In this document: in pieces, positions 25,629 to 33,846 of the stretch
How the letters are laid out: every line of letters begins with the position of its first letter
How positions within the stretch are numbered: the stretch's first letter is position 1
NCBI GenBank assembly: GCA_023442525.1
Contig: JAEZZA010000032.1
Coordinates: forward strand, 124,001-188,000
Reading direction: 5' to 3'
DNA from: Bacteroidota bacterium
GTDB lineage: Bacteria > Bacteroidota > Bacteroidia > Bacteroidales > UBA10428
Length of the DNA stretch: 64,000 nucleotides
Notes under the pieces: generated by a model
Database searches by the model: none
Seen by the model: the letters and a program-made list of their open reading frames with translations, nothing else
Told to the model about the DNA's origin: nothing
Program-made: the position numbers and the translations under genes

Positions 25629-27187
25629 GAAAAACAGTAACCGTTAATATCGGCGGGATATTGCTGGGCGGTGATTTCCCGGTTCGAATACAGTCTATGG
25701 CAAACACGCATACCTCGGATATAACGGCATGCGTGGAACAATGTAAGCGGATTGCCGATGCGGGTGCCGATTATGTAAGATTCACCGTTCCATCGGTTGC
25801 CGAAGCCGATGCTTTTGGTAAAATAAAAGAAATCCTGAGAAATGACGGGTATAGTACTCCACTGATTGCCGATGTGCATTTTAACCCTGATATTGCGCTG
25901 AGAGTGGCTGAATATGCCGATAAGGTCCGTATCAACCCGGGTAATTTTACCAGTAAAGATAAATTTATACAGCTCATTGAAAAATGCCGTTCACTGGGTA
26001 AGGCAATTCGAATAGGAGTAAACCATGGATCGCTTTCGCAGTCAATAATGGATAAGTATGGTGACACACCTGAAGGTATGGCTGAATCGGCAATGGAATA
26101 TCTCAGGATATGCCGGGATCTGAATTTTCACCAGGTTGTGGTCTCCATGAAATCGAGCAATGTAAGAGTAATGGTTTACGCTAACCGGCTTGTTGCGGAT
26201 ATGATGGATAAAGAAGGCATGCATTATCCGCTGCATCTGGGTGTTACGGAGGCCGGTGAGGGCGAAGACGGAAGGATTAAATCGGCTGTGGGTATTGGCA
26301 CTTTACTTTCAGAAGGAACAGGTGATACTGTAAGAGTATCTCTCACCGAAGCGCCCGAAGCCGAAGTACCGGTGGCAGAGAGGATTGTGAGATGGAGTAG
26401 GGCAGGCGGAAATGATGGGTCCAGGAAGATTGGGCGATATGAGTATATAAGGAGAGAAAGCAGGAGAGTCGGCAATATAGGGGGAGGACAGGTACCGGTT
26501 GTTTACGGGTTCGACAGGTTGAATGAAATCATAAAACCGATCCGGGCATCGGAAAGAAGCCTGGATGACGAATTGCTTGCACTTCTTACAACTGACAAAG
26601 ATACTGCGTTGGTTTATACAGTTTCGGAATACGATATTCCTGAAGAACTGAAAAGACTCAGGAAACTTCTGGAACTAAAAAATTGTGATGTTCCGGTAAT
26701 TTTCAGGATGGCTTGTGATGATTATTCCGAAGAGGATTTTATAATTAGGACTGCCGTTGCTCTCGGAGGTGCTTTCATTGATGGTTTTGGCGACGGAATA
26801 TGGCTTGAAAACAATAATCAGCTAACACCTGAAAGGGTTATATCAACAGCACTGGGAATTCTCCAGGCATGCAGGGCCCGGATGTCGAAAACGGAATTTA
26901 TTGCCTGTCCTTCCTGCGGCAGAACCAATTTCGACCTGATGGAAACCCTTGCCCGGATAAAGAAAGCAACTGGCCATCTTAAAGGACTCAAAATAGGTGT
27001 TATGGGGTGCATAGTAAATGGACCCGGAGAAATGGCCGACGCTGATTACGGCTATGTCGGTTCGGGGATGGGAAAGGTAACGTTGTATAAAGCCAAAGAA
27101 ATTGTTAAGAAAGGCATACCCGAAAACAGAGCCGTAGAAGAACTTATAGCGCTGATTAAAGCGAACGGCGACTGGCTGGACGAGTAA
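25625..27187 (+). CDS. ispG: 4-hydroxy-3-methylbut-2-en-1-yl diphosphate synthase (IspG/GcpE)
   Basis: Fe-S enzyme of the MEP isoprenoid pathway, reducing MEcPP to HMBPP. TIM-barrel part contains PVRIQSMANTHTSD, DYVRFTVPS and ADVHFNPDIAL; the cluster domain holds CPSCGRTNFD and GVMGCIVNGPGEMADADYG with three Cys ligands. About 145 residues (roughly 261-406) are inserted between the barrel and cluster domain, as in the long bacterial/plastid form. I place the start at 25625 because it makes a classic 4-bp overlap with cysS and begins at the conserved N-terminus; an in-frame ATG lies 12 bp upstream. Confidence 0.94.
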   Translation: MRKTVTVNIGGILLGGDFPVRIQSMANTHTSDITACVEQCKRIADAGADYVRFTVPSVAEADAFGKIKEILRNDGYSTPLIADVHFNPDIALRVAEYADKVRINPGNFTSKDKFIQLIEKCRSLGKAIRIGVNHGSLSQSIMDKYGDTPEGMAESAMEYLRICRDLNFHQVVVSMKSSNVRVMVYANRLVADMMDKEGMHYPLHLGVTEAGEGEDGRIKSAVGIGTLLSEGTGDTVRVSLTEAPEAEVPVAERIVRWSRAGGNDGSRKIGRYEYIRRESRRVGNIGGGQVPVVYGFDRLNEIIKPIRASERSLDDELLALLTTDKDTALVYTVSEYDIPEELKRLRKLLELKNCDVPVIFRMACDDYSEEDFIIRTAVALGGAFIDGFGDGIWLENNNQLTPERVISTALGILQACRARMSKTEFIACPSCGRTNFDLMETLARIKKATGHLKGLKIGVMGCIVNGPGEMADADYGYVGSGMGKVTLYKAKEIVKKGIPENRAVEELIALIKANGDWLDE

Positions 27188-27203
27188 ACAAAGTCGCCAA
27201 TAA

Positions 27204-27677
27204 TCAGAAAGAAATAGATACAATATCCTTCATGGGAATTGCCAGGTTGGTTTTCTGATTGGTCAACGGATTAACCAGCTGAACATGAACTTCATTGTAT
27301 TTGTCCGAAGGATTGTAACACGACATTACAAATTCTGCTTCTTCGAGAGTTGCCGTAACCCCGTCTTTCTTAATAACAGTTATGGTAGCCTTCTGATTTC
27401 CAACCGAAGGCACCGGGGCGGCGGTAAAACCCGATAATTCAAGCCTGCTAATATCTTTATAATTGTTGATCTCGGTAAAACTTCCATGAAATTTGCCTTT
27501 CAAAATGGTAAATGTTGATGCATAGGAGTTTGATTCGCATTTTAGTTTACCAAAGTGATATGCTTCCACAGTTTTTCCGTCTTTGAGTTTGATAACTGCT
27601 TTAACAGGTGACTGTGCGTTTACCCAAGCTAAAGAAATTACAAAGATCAGGGATAGAATTAGTTGTAGTTTTTTCAT
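27204..27677 (-). CDS. Secreted protein of unknown function
   Basis: I do not recognise this 157-residue protein. A signal peptide is clear (MKKLQLILSLIFVISLAWVNAQ). The mature part is beta-rich with KAVIKLKDGKTVEAYHFGKL and later VIKKDGVTATLEEAEFVMSC, similar in style to small periplasmic or outer-membrane-associated beta proteins. No metal or catalytic motif is seen. It ends 16 bp from the convergent ispG stop. Confidence 0.6.
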   Translation of the reverse strand: MKKLQLILSLIFVISLAWVNAQSPVKAVIKLKDGKTVEAYHFGKLKCESNSYASTFTILKGKFHGSFTEINNYKDISRLELSGFTAAPVPSVGNQKATITVIKKDGVTATLEEAEFVMSCYNPSDKYNEVHVQLVNPLTNQKTNLAIPMKDIVSISF

Positions 27678-27742
27678 ATTGTGCCTAATTAAAATATTGC
27701 ACCTATTTAACGGAAAACGGGAGTGATTTGTTATATGTCCGG

Positions 27743-28399
27743 TTATAGTCGGCCGGGGGTAAATACATCACGCAGTTCGAGGGGCGCCTGAAGGTGGATA
27801 GTCTGAAAACCCAGTAATTTTGCCGTGTCGATATTTTCGATGAAATCGTCTATAAACACAGTCTCTTCAGGTTTAATCCCCGCATCTTTGATAACGAATT
27901 TAAAAATATCTGCATTTGGTTTGCGAAGGCCAAGTTCGAATGAATAATATGCCCTTTCGAAAAGATGTGTTAACCCGTATGTTCCGTACATTTCACGTAT
28001 TTTACCGAAATAATAGGGTACATGAATCGCATTGGTATTGCTTAACAGAAAAGTACGATAATGTTTTTTGGTCTCGTTAAGAATGGTCCACCTTTCGGCC
28101 GGTAAGTCGCCCAACATGGCATTCCATGCTTCATCAATTGACTCGTCGCTTAAGGATTGTTCACAATAGCCTCTTACTTTGCTGCGGAATTCATCGGCAG
28201 ATATTTTGCCTATTTCAAATGGAATAAAAAGGTCGTCGTGGGGATCATGGGGTACAGATTCGTCCCAAATGGACAGTCCAAGATCTGTGAAAGCTTTTTT
28301 GGTTTTTTCAAAATGCAGATTGGTTATTACACCACCCCAGTCGAAAATTATATTCCTGATTTCGGTATTTCCATTGTATATTGCATCTGACAATATCAT
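27743..28399 (-). CDS. HAD-family phosphatase
   Basis: A 218-residue haloacid-dehalogenase-like hydrolase. Motif I reads IIFDWGGVITNL, motif II LLSNTN, and the acidic motif IV is VFIDDFIENIDTAKLLG. The second Asp of the usual DxD motif I is Gly (DWG), which is also found in YihX-like sugar-phosphate phosphatases. The cap region (residues ~20-95) is helical, giving a type C1 subfamily. The substrate is unknown. It is divergent from mtnA. Confidence 0.88.
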   Translation of the reverse strand: MILSDAIYNGNTEIRNIIFDWGGVITNLHFEKTKKAFTDLGLSIWDESVPHDPHDDLFIPFEIGKISADEFRSKVRGYCEQSLSDESIDEAWNAMLGDLPAERWTILNETKKHYRTFLLSNTNAIHVPYYFGKIREMYGTYGLTHLFERAYYSFELGLRKPNADIFKFVIKDAGIKPEETVFIDDFIENIDTAKLLGFQTIHLQAPLELRDVFTPGRL

Positions 28400-28443
28400 A
28401 TTGTATATTTATTTTTTACAAAAGAAGTGTTTTCCGTTAAGAT

Positions 28444-29568
28444 ATGAAAGTAAACGGCCGAAGTTTTGAGACGATATGGATTCATCCGGAAAATCCGGGA
28501 ATAGTTCAGATAATTGATCAGCGACAGCTTCCATTTGAGTTTTGCATTGAGAATTTAAGAACCTGCCAGGAAGTTTATACTGCCATACGTGATATGCATT
28601 TGAGAGGAGCACCACTTATAGGAGCAGCAGGTGCCCTGGGAATGTACCTTGCAGTGATGTATTATGAGAGAGATGTAATCGATAAATCATTTCTGGCAGA
28701 AACAGCCGAATATCTGAAGTCGTCCCGGCCCACAGCAGTCAATCTGAGCTGGGCAGTCGACAGGGTTTTGGAAGTATCAGGCGCCGGAGGAGATAAGAAA
28801 TCTCTTTCCGATCAGATAAGAAATATCTGCATGGAAATCATTGACGAGGAGAGGCAGAATTGTATGATGATCGGGAAATACGGACTTGAGATCATCAAAG
28901 CCATTAGTGAGAAAAAGCGCGGTGATGTGGTTAATATTCTTACTCATTGTAATGCCGGCTGGCTGGCATGCATTGATTACGGGACCGCAACAGCGCCGGT
29001 TTATCAGGCTCATGATAAAGGGATAAAAGTACATGTATGGGTTGATGAAACCCGACCGCGAAACCAGGGTGCCCGGCTTACAGCATGGGAACTTCAGGAA
29101 CACGGCGTGCCCTGTACATTAATTGCCGATAATACAGGAGGATTGTTGATGCAACAGGGTATGGTTGACCTGGTAATAACAGGTTCCGATCGGGCATCGC
29201 CTTACGGTGATATAGTAAATAAAATAGGCACTTACCTGAAAGCACTGGCTGCAAAGGATAACGGTATTCCCTTTTACGCAGCACTGCCTTCATCAACAAT
29301 CGACTGGTCGCTTACCGAAAGTGCAGCTGAAACACCTATTGAACAGCGGGGCGATGATGAAGTGAAAGAAATGGAGGGATTATACAACGGACAGGTATTC
29401 AAGGTACAAATTACCGCCCCGGGAGTGCCTGTTGCAAACTATGGATTCGACATAACTCCGGCCCGTTTGGTAACCGGAATTATTACTGAAAGAGGAATTT
29501 CAAATGCCGACAAAAAAAGTATATTTACATTATTTCCTGAAAAGAACATAAACCCGTCTACTTTATGA
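28444..29568 (+). CDS. mtnA: S-methyl-5-thioribose-1-phosphate isomerase
   Basis: Methionine-salvage enzyme converting methylthioribose-1-phosphate to the ribulose form. The eIF2B-like fold shows DMHLRGAPLIGAAGALGMYLA, an HCNAGWLAC segment with the catalytic Cys, and the Asp-bearing ITGSDRAS, followed by NKIGTYLKALAAKDNGIPFY. The length of 374 residues fits. It overlaps mtnP by 4 bp, so both salvage steps are translated together. Confidence 0.94.
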   Translation: MKVNGRSFETIWIHPENPGIVQIIDQRQLPFEFCIENLRTCQEVYTAIRDMHLRGAPLIGAAGALGMYLAVMYYERDVIDKSFLAETAEYLKSSRPTAVNLSWAVDRVLEVSGAGGDKKSLSDQIRNICMEIIDEERQNCMMIGKYGLEIIKAISEKKRGDVVNILTHCNAGWLACIDYGTATAPVYQAHDKGIKVHVWVDETRPRNQGARLTAWELQEHGVPCTLIADNTGGLLMQQGMVDLVITGSDRASPYGDIVNKIGTYLKALAAKDNGIPFYAALPSSTIDWSLTESAAETPIEQRGDDEVKEMEGLYNGQVFKVQITAPGVPVANYGFDITPARLVTGIITERGISNADKKSIFTLFPEKNINPSTL

Positions 29569-30311
29569 AAATAGCGATAATTGGCGGAACAGGCTTTGCA
29601 TTGCCCGACTACCTCACACAAGTGGAAGAAATTCAGGTTCCGACTCCGTTTGGCCTGCCCGAACCTGTTATTTACAAAGGCAAATTGGATGGACAGGATA
29701 TTATTCATCTTGCCCGTAATGGTAAAAATTCGGAGTTGCCACCTACTAAAATCAATTACCGGGCTAATATGTACGCGCTCAGAAATCTTGGCATCAGCTA
29801 TATATATGCTACGGGTACCTGTGGAAGTCTTCAGGAAGAGATTTGTCCCGGTGAAGTAATCATTTTCGACCAGTTCATTGATATGACCAAACAACCGGTT
29901 ACCGGCATTCTGGAGGAACTCAATCCGGGGTCGAGTAATTACGTGTCGATGGCAGAGCCCTTTTCGGATGAATTGAGGGACAGTCTTATTGAATCGGCGA
30001 TTGTCCAGGGAATAACGGTACATACAAAAGGAATTGCCATTTCGATAGATGGTCAGAGATCGTCATCCAGGGCTGAATCGAGATTATACCGCTGCTGGGG
30101 CGCCGATGTAGTTAATATGACCACAGCACCGGAGGCTATACTTGCAAACGAGCTCGGCATATATTATGCAGCACTTTCACTCTGTACCGGATATGATTCC
30201 TGGCGACAAGATAATTATCCTGCCGATCCCAACGAAAAAATGAATATTGTTGGAAACAATCACGACCGGATTATCAAGTTGTTATCGTGTGCCATTAAGA
30301 AAATTGAATAG
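29565..30311 (+). CDS. mtnP: S-methyl-5'-thioadenosine phosphorylase
   Basis: Cleaves methylthioadenosine to adenine and methylthioribose-1-phosphate, the substrate of MtnA. A purine nucleoside phosphorylase fold is shown by MKIAIIGGTGFALP, ATGTCGSLQEEICPGEVIIFDQFIDMTKQ and VNMTTAPEAILANELGIYYAA. It is 248 aa, slightly short for the family. The ATGA overlap with mtnA and the pathway order support methylthioadenosine rather than inosine/guanosine as substrate. The later salvage enzymes (mtnK, mtnB, mtnD) are not in this window. Confidence 0.88.
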   Translation: MKIAIIGGTGFALPDYLTQVEEIQVPTPFGLPEPVIYKGKLDGQDIIHLARNGKNSELPPTKINYRANMYALRNLGISYIYATGTCGSLQEEICPGEVIIFDQFIDMTKQPVTGILEELNPGSSNYVSMAEPFSDELRDSLIESAIVQGITVHTKGIAISIDGQRSSSRAESRLYRCWGADVVNMTTAPEAILANELGIYYAALSLCTGYDSWRQDNYPADPNEKMNIVGNNHDRIIKLLSCAIKKIE

Positions 30312-30393
30312 CATTTTGCTTAGAATTGGATTTTTCTGAACAATTCATTAATATTGCACGCCTTAAAAATGTGCACTGTAAATTTGACATTCT

Positions 30394-30467
30394 GGTCCCA
30401 TAGCTCAGCTGGTTAGAGCACCTGACTCATAATCAGGGGGTCCTTGGTTCGAGCCCAAGTGGGACCA
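30394..30467 (+). tRNA. tRNA with CAT anticodon (tRNA-Met elongator or tRNA-Ile2)
   Basis: A full cloverleaf can be drawn: acceptor GGTCCCA/TGGGACC, D arm GCTC...GAGC, anticodon stem CCTGA/TCAGG around loop CTCATAA (anticodon CAT at 30428-30430), and T arm with GGTTCGAGCC. The discriminator is A and CCA is not encoded. Paired position 1-72 rules out initiator tRNA. Whether it is elongator Met or the lysidine-modified Ile type cannot be decided from the anticodon alone. It is a single tRNA, followed by a terminator. Confidence 0.95.
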
Positions 30468-30468
30468 C

Positions 30469-30493
30469 AAACCCGTCGGCAGACGGGTTTTTT
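30469..30493 (+). terminator. Rho-independent terminator of the tRNA
   Basis: Perfect 9-bp arms AAACCCGTC and GACGGGTTT with a GGCA loop, followed by a six-T run. It starts two bases after the mature tRNA end. Confidence 0.93.
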
Positions 30494-30562
30494 GTTTGGC
30501 CGTCGTGCATCTTTTGAAATAATTAATTGTCATTCCACTATATACTTTATTGATGTAGGCTA

Positions 30563-32929
30563 ATGACACAACGGTTACTTCTTACTATACTGGCAATTCA
30601 TGCACTTATTTTCGCAGCAGAGGCTCAACGCTATACACTTAGCGGTCATATAACAGATGCGGGCAACGGGGAGAATCTGATAGGTGTAGGACTGGTTTTA
30701 AAGGGTTCTTCCACCGGGGTCGTCACTAATTCCTATGGTTTTTATTCCATTACCCTGAGGCCGGGAACTTACAATTTTGTTATCAGTTATATTGGTTACC
30801 GGACTATTGATACAATAATTGATATTCAACAAAACCGAAGAATCGATTTTGAGTTAAGGGCTTCGGTAAAAGAGATCGAAGAAGTTGTTATAACGGCCCG
30901 GAACAGCGGCGATGCCGTTAATACAACCCAAATGAGCAACGTAACCTTAACCGGGAAAAAGATGAATCAGATACCTGTTGCTTTTGGCGAGGCTGATCTG
31001 CTGAAGACCCTCGTTTTGCTTCCCGGGGTCAAATCCACCGATGAAGGTGGTTCTACTTTGAGTGTAAGGGGAGGAGGGCGCGATCAGAATTTAATTATAC
31101 TGGATGAAGCAACCGTGTATAATGCAAGTCATCTTGGAAATCTCCTTTCGGTTTTTAATAACGATGTAGTACAACATGTTGAGTTTTTCAAGGGAAATTT
31201 CCCAGCACAATACGGCGGACGGCTATCGTCAGTCATCGACATTCGCATGCGCGAAGGAAATACCAAGCGATTCTCAGGTTCGGGAGGAATCGGAACATTA
31301 TCGAGCAGGTTGACACTTGAAGGACCTTTTGCAAAGGGCCGGGGATCATATCTTATATCAGGCCGGAGGGCATATATCGATTTACTTACCAGCGCGATTC
31401 ATGCAATAAACGACTCGTTTCCCAAGGTGCCTTATTACTTCTATGATTTAAACATTAAGGCAAATTATAACCTGAACCCAAAGAACAGGATTTACCTTTC
31501 GGGATATTTCGGCAAAGACGTTTTCTCATTGATTTCAGACGATCAGGCTTTTGAGAATCGTTTTGCCTGGGGTAATTATACCGGGACCTTAAGATGGAAC
31601 AGTATTCCTTCGGACAGGCTTTTTACCAATCTAACACTTCTCATCAGTAATTATAACTATTTATTTGGAAATTCACTGGAATTCGGAGAACCTGAAAAAA
31701 TAGTGAGTTTTGACTGGAACGCTGATCTGATCGACTATTCAGTAAAATATGATCTGGGATTTTATCTGAACGAAAATAACACACTCAGAGCAGGATTTAT
31801 CTCGACTCTGCATGAATTTAATCCCGGAAAGGTTGATGGCCGGAATGATACTCTTAAATATGATTTTGCCATTCCTTCGAATCATTCTCTTGAACACGCC
31901 ATTTATCTGTCGGATGCATTTAAGGTTTCAACTGAATTTTCGATTGAACTTGGCCTGAGGTACAGCTTGTTCCAGAATATGGGCAAAACCAGAGTATATC
32001 TGCTGGACGGGGAGTATGTTACATATGATACTGCATTCTATGGCAAAGGCAAAATATACAATACGTATCATGCATTTGAGCCGCGATTTTCACTTAACTG
32101 GAAACTCAACAACAACAATTCACTCAAAGCCGGATATAGCAGGACAGCACAATATGTTCATGTTGCGTCGAATTCAAATATGGGTTCACTTATTGATATA
32201 TGGGTTGGATCAGGTATTAATATCAAGCCCCAGTATGCGGATCTCTACAGTATCGGGTTTTTTGGTAATTTATTCAAGAATCGCCTTGAAATGTCGATTG
32301 AAGCCTATTATAAAGATATGCAGAATCAGATAGAGTTCCGTGAGTTTGCCACTCCACAATTTAATGAAAGAATGGATGAGGATTTCCGTTTCGGAAAGGC
32401 TCGCTCGTGGGGATTTGAATTCTTTTTGCAAAAATCTTCGGGCGATTTTACCGGTTGGTTAAGCTACACCTGGTCGAAATCTGAGAAGAAGACCAACGAT
32501 ATTCAGGAAAAGAACTGGTATCTTTCTTCGTTTGACAGACGACATGACCTTTCTATTGTAACCGCCTATAACCTTTCGCCCAGGTTTTCGTTCTCGGCCA
32601 ATTATCAACTGAAGTCAGGACGTCCGTTTACATCACCTGTTAAGCGGTATGTCTATGGCGGAGCGGTTATTCCCTATTATTCAGGAAGGAATAATGACAG
32701 GATGCCGATTTATCATCGTCTGGATTTCAGTGTGACATTGAAAAGTAAAATCAAACCAGGCCGTCGCTTCCATAGTGAAACCACTCTTTCGATATTTGAT
32801 GTATACAACAGGAATAATGCAATTGCCATTTACTTCAGGCCGGATGAGGATGAGCCGGAAATTACCCGTGCATACAGGCAGAATTTCCTCGGATTCTTAC
32901 CGGCAATAACATGGAATTTCTCATTCTGA
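30563..32929 (+). CDS. TonB-dependent receptor with carboxypeptidase-regulatory N-terminus
   Basis: Outer-membrane TonB-dependent transporter, 788 residues. After the signal peptide come a CarboxypepD_reg-like domain (YTLSGHITDAGNGENLIGVGLVLKG, ~25-105), then the plug domain with LLKTLVLLPGVKSTDEGGSTLSVRGGGRDQNLIILDEATVYN, and a ~22-strand barrel ending in ITWNFSF. The ligand is not predictable. A DUF4249 lipoprotein follows with a one-base gap, a common Bacteroidota pairing distinct from SusC/SusD. Confidence 0.93.
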   Translation: MTQRLLLTILAIHALIFAAEAQRYTLSGHITDAGNGENLIGVGLVLKGSSTGVVTNSYGFYSITLRPGTYNFVISYIGYRTIDTIIDIQQNRRIDFELRASVKEIEEVVITARNSGDAVNTTQMSNVTLTGKKMNQIPVAFGEADLLKTLVLLPGVKSTDEGGSTLSVRGGGRDQNLIILDEATVYNASHLGNLLSVFNNDVVQHVEFFKGNFPAQYGGRLSSVIDIRMREGNTKRFSGSGGIGTLSSRLTLEGPFAKGRGSYLISGRRAYIDLLTSAIHAINDSFPKVPYYFYDLNIKANYNLNPKNRIYLSGYFGKDVFSLISDDQAFENRFAWGNYTGTLRWNSIPSDRLFTNLTLLISNYNYLFGNSLEFGEPEKIVSFDWNADLIDYSVKYDLGFYLNENNTLRAGFISTLHEFNPGKVDGRNDTLKYDFAIPSNHSLEHAIYLSDAFKVSTEFSIELGLRYSLFQNMGKTRVYLLDGEYVTYDTAFYGKGKIYNTYHAFEPRFSLNWKLNNNNSLKAGYSRTAQYVHVASNSNMGSLIDIWVGSGINIKPQYADLYSIGFFGNLFKNRLEMSIEAYYKDMQNQIEFREFATPQFNERMDEDFRFGKARSWGFEFFLQKSSGDFTGWLSYTWSKSEKKTNDIQEKNWYLSSFDRRHDLSIVTAYNLSPRFSFSANYQLKSGRPFTSPVKRYVYGGAVIPYYSGRNNDRMPIYHRLDFSVTLKSKIKPGRRFHSETTLSIFDVYNRNNAIAIYFRPDEDEPEITRAYRQNFLGFLPAITWNFSF

Positions 32930-32930
32930 T

Positions 32931-33824
32931 ATGAGCATGACTTTATATATGACCAGGCAGGTAATTTCAATACTGACAGTTTTTTTACTACTGACGGTAA
33001 TTTCCTGCAATGCAGAGCTTGAAAGCGAAATCGACTGGAAACTTGATGACTACAATGATTTGCTGGTTGTAGAAGCACTAATAACCAACATAACAGAGAC
33101 TCAGCATATTTTTCTTTCGAAAACCGGCCCTTATCTTGTGAATCTGCCAGCCGAACCTGTTTCAGATGCTATAATCACGGTGAGTGACGGGTTTCAAACC
33201 TATACATTTACAGAAAACGAAGTTAACAAAGGTGAATATACTTCAGATCGCCGGTTTAGAGGATTTCCTTTTTCCAATTATGAACTTCATATTAAGCTGG
33301 CCGAACCTTTGAATAATCAGGCTGAATATACAGCCAAAGCTGTTATGCCCGATGGTATAGACCTTGATACTATTATTTGCGAAATTTATCCAATGCCTGA
33401 TTTTGGCTTTGATGCAGGGGATGAGGATCGTGACACAACCATTCTGAGTATTTCTTATTACGGCAAGGAACCCGACAATCCAAATAACTATTACCTGTCG
33501 GTTATTTCAGGATCGGGATTTCGCGGGGAAAAGGATATTTACGACCTGATCAGGTTTACCGACGATCAGAATAACGGGAGCGAGTCTGATTTCATCCTTT
33601 TTGTACAAAACGTGGGACATGGAGATACCATTAACTTTGAAATCATTTCAGTTGAGAGAGGGTACTACGATTTTATTGGAAATATTCAGCAAATGAATCA
33701 GGCCGGAAGTGCATACAGTATGAGCGGGCCTCCTGCCAATGCCGAAGGAAACATTCCCGGTGCACTGGGCTACTTCCATGCTTCCTATATTTCGCGAAAG
33801 CATGGAATAGCCAGGATGAAATAG
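32931..33824 (+). CDS. DUF4249 family lipoprotein
   Basis: A 297-residue exported lipoprotein. The signal peptide ends in a lipobox-like TVISC (several in-frame ATGs at 32931-32949 are possible starts). The mature start has DYNDLLVVEALITNITETQHIFLSKTGPY, followed by Ig-like strands SDAIITVSDGFQTYTFTENE, characteristic of DUF4249 as I know it. Such proteins occur beside CarboxypepD-TonB receptors and are thought to be surface partners. The function is otherwise unknown. Confidence 0.85.
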   Translation: MSMTLYMTRQVISILTVFLLLTVISCNAELESEIDWKLDDYNDLLVVEALITNITETQHIFLSKTGPYLVNLPAEPVSDAIITVSDGFQTYTFTENEVNKGEYTSDRRFRGFPFSNYELHIKLAEPLNNQAEYTAKAVMPDGIDLDTIICEIYPMPDFGFDAGDEDRDTTILSISYYGKEPDNPNNYYLSVISGSGFRGEKDIYDLIRFTDDQNNGSESDFILFVQNVGHGDTINFEIISVERGYYDFIGNIQQMNQAGSAYSMSGPPANAEGNIPGALGYFHASYISRKHGIARMK

Positions 33825-33846
33825 TTATACAACAGCGTTGCCGGAT

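Noticed and set aside
27743..28399. HAD protein as inactive because of Gly in DxD
   Set aside because: DWGG-type motif I is also found in YihX-like active phosphatases, so the loss of the second Asp alone does not show inactivity.
30394..30467. Initiator tRNA-Met
   Set aside because: Position 1 is paired with 72 (G-C); bacterial initiators lack this pair. Elongator Met or Ile2 is more likely.
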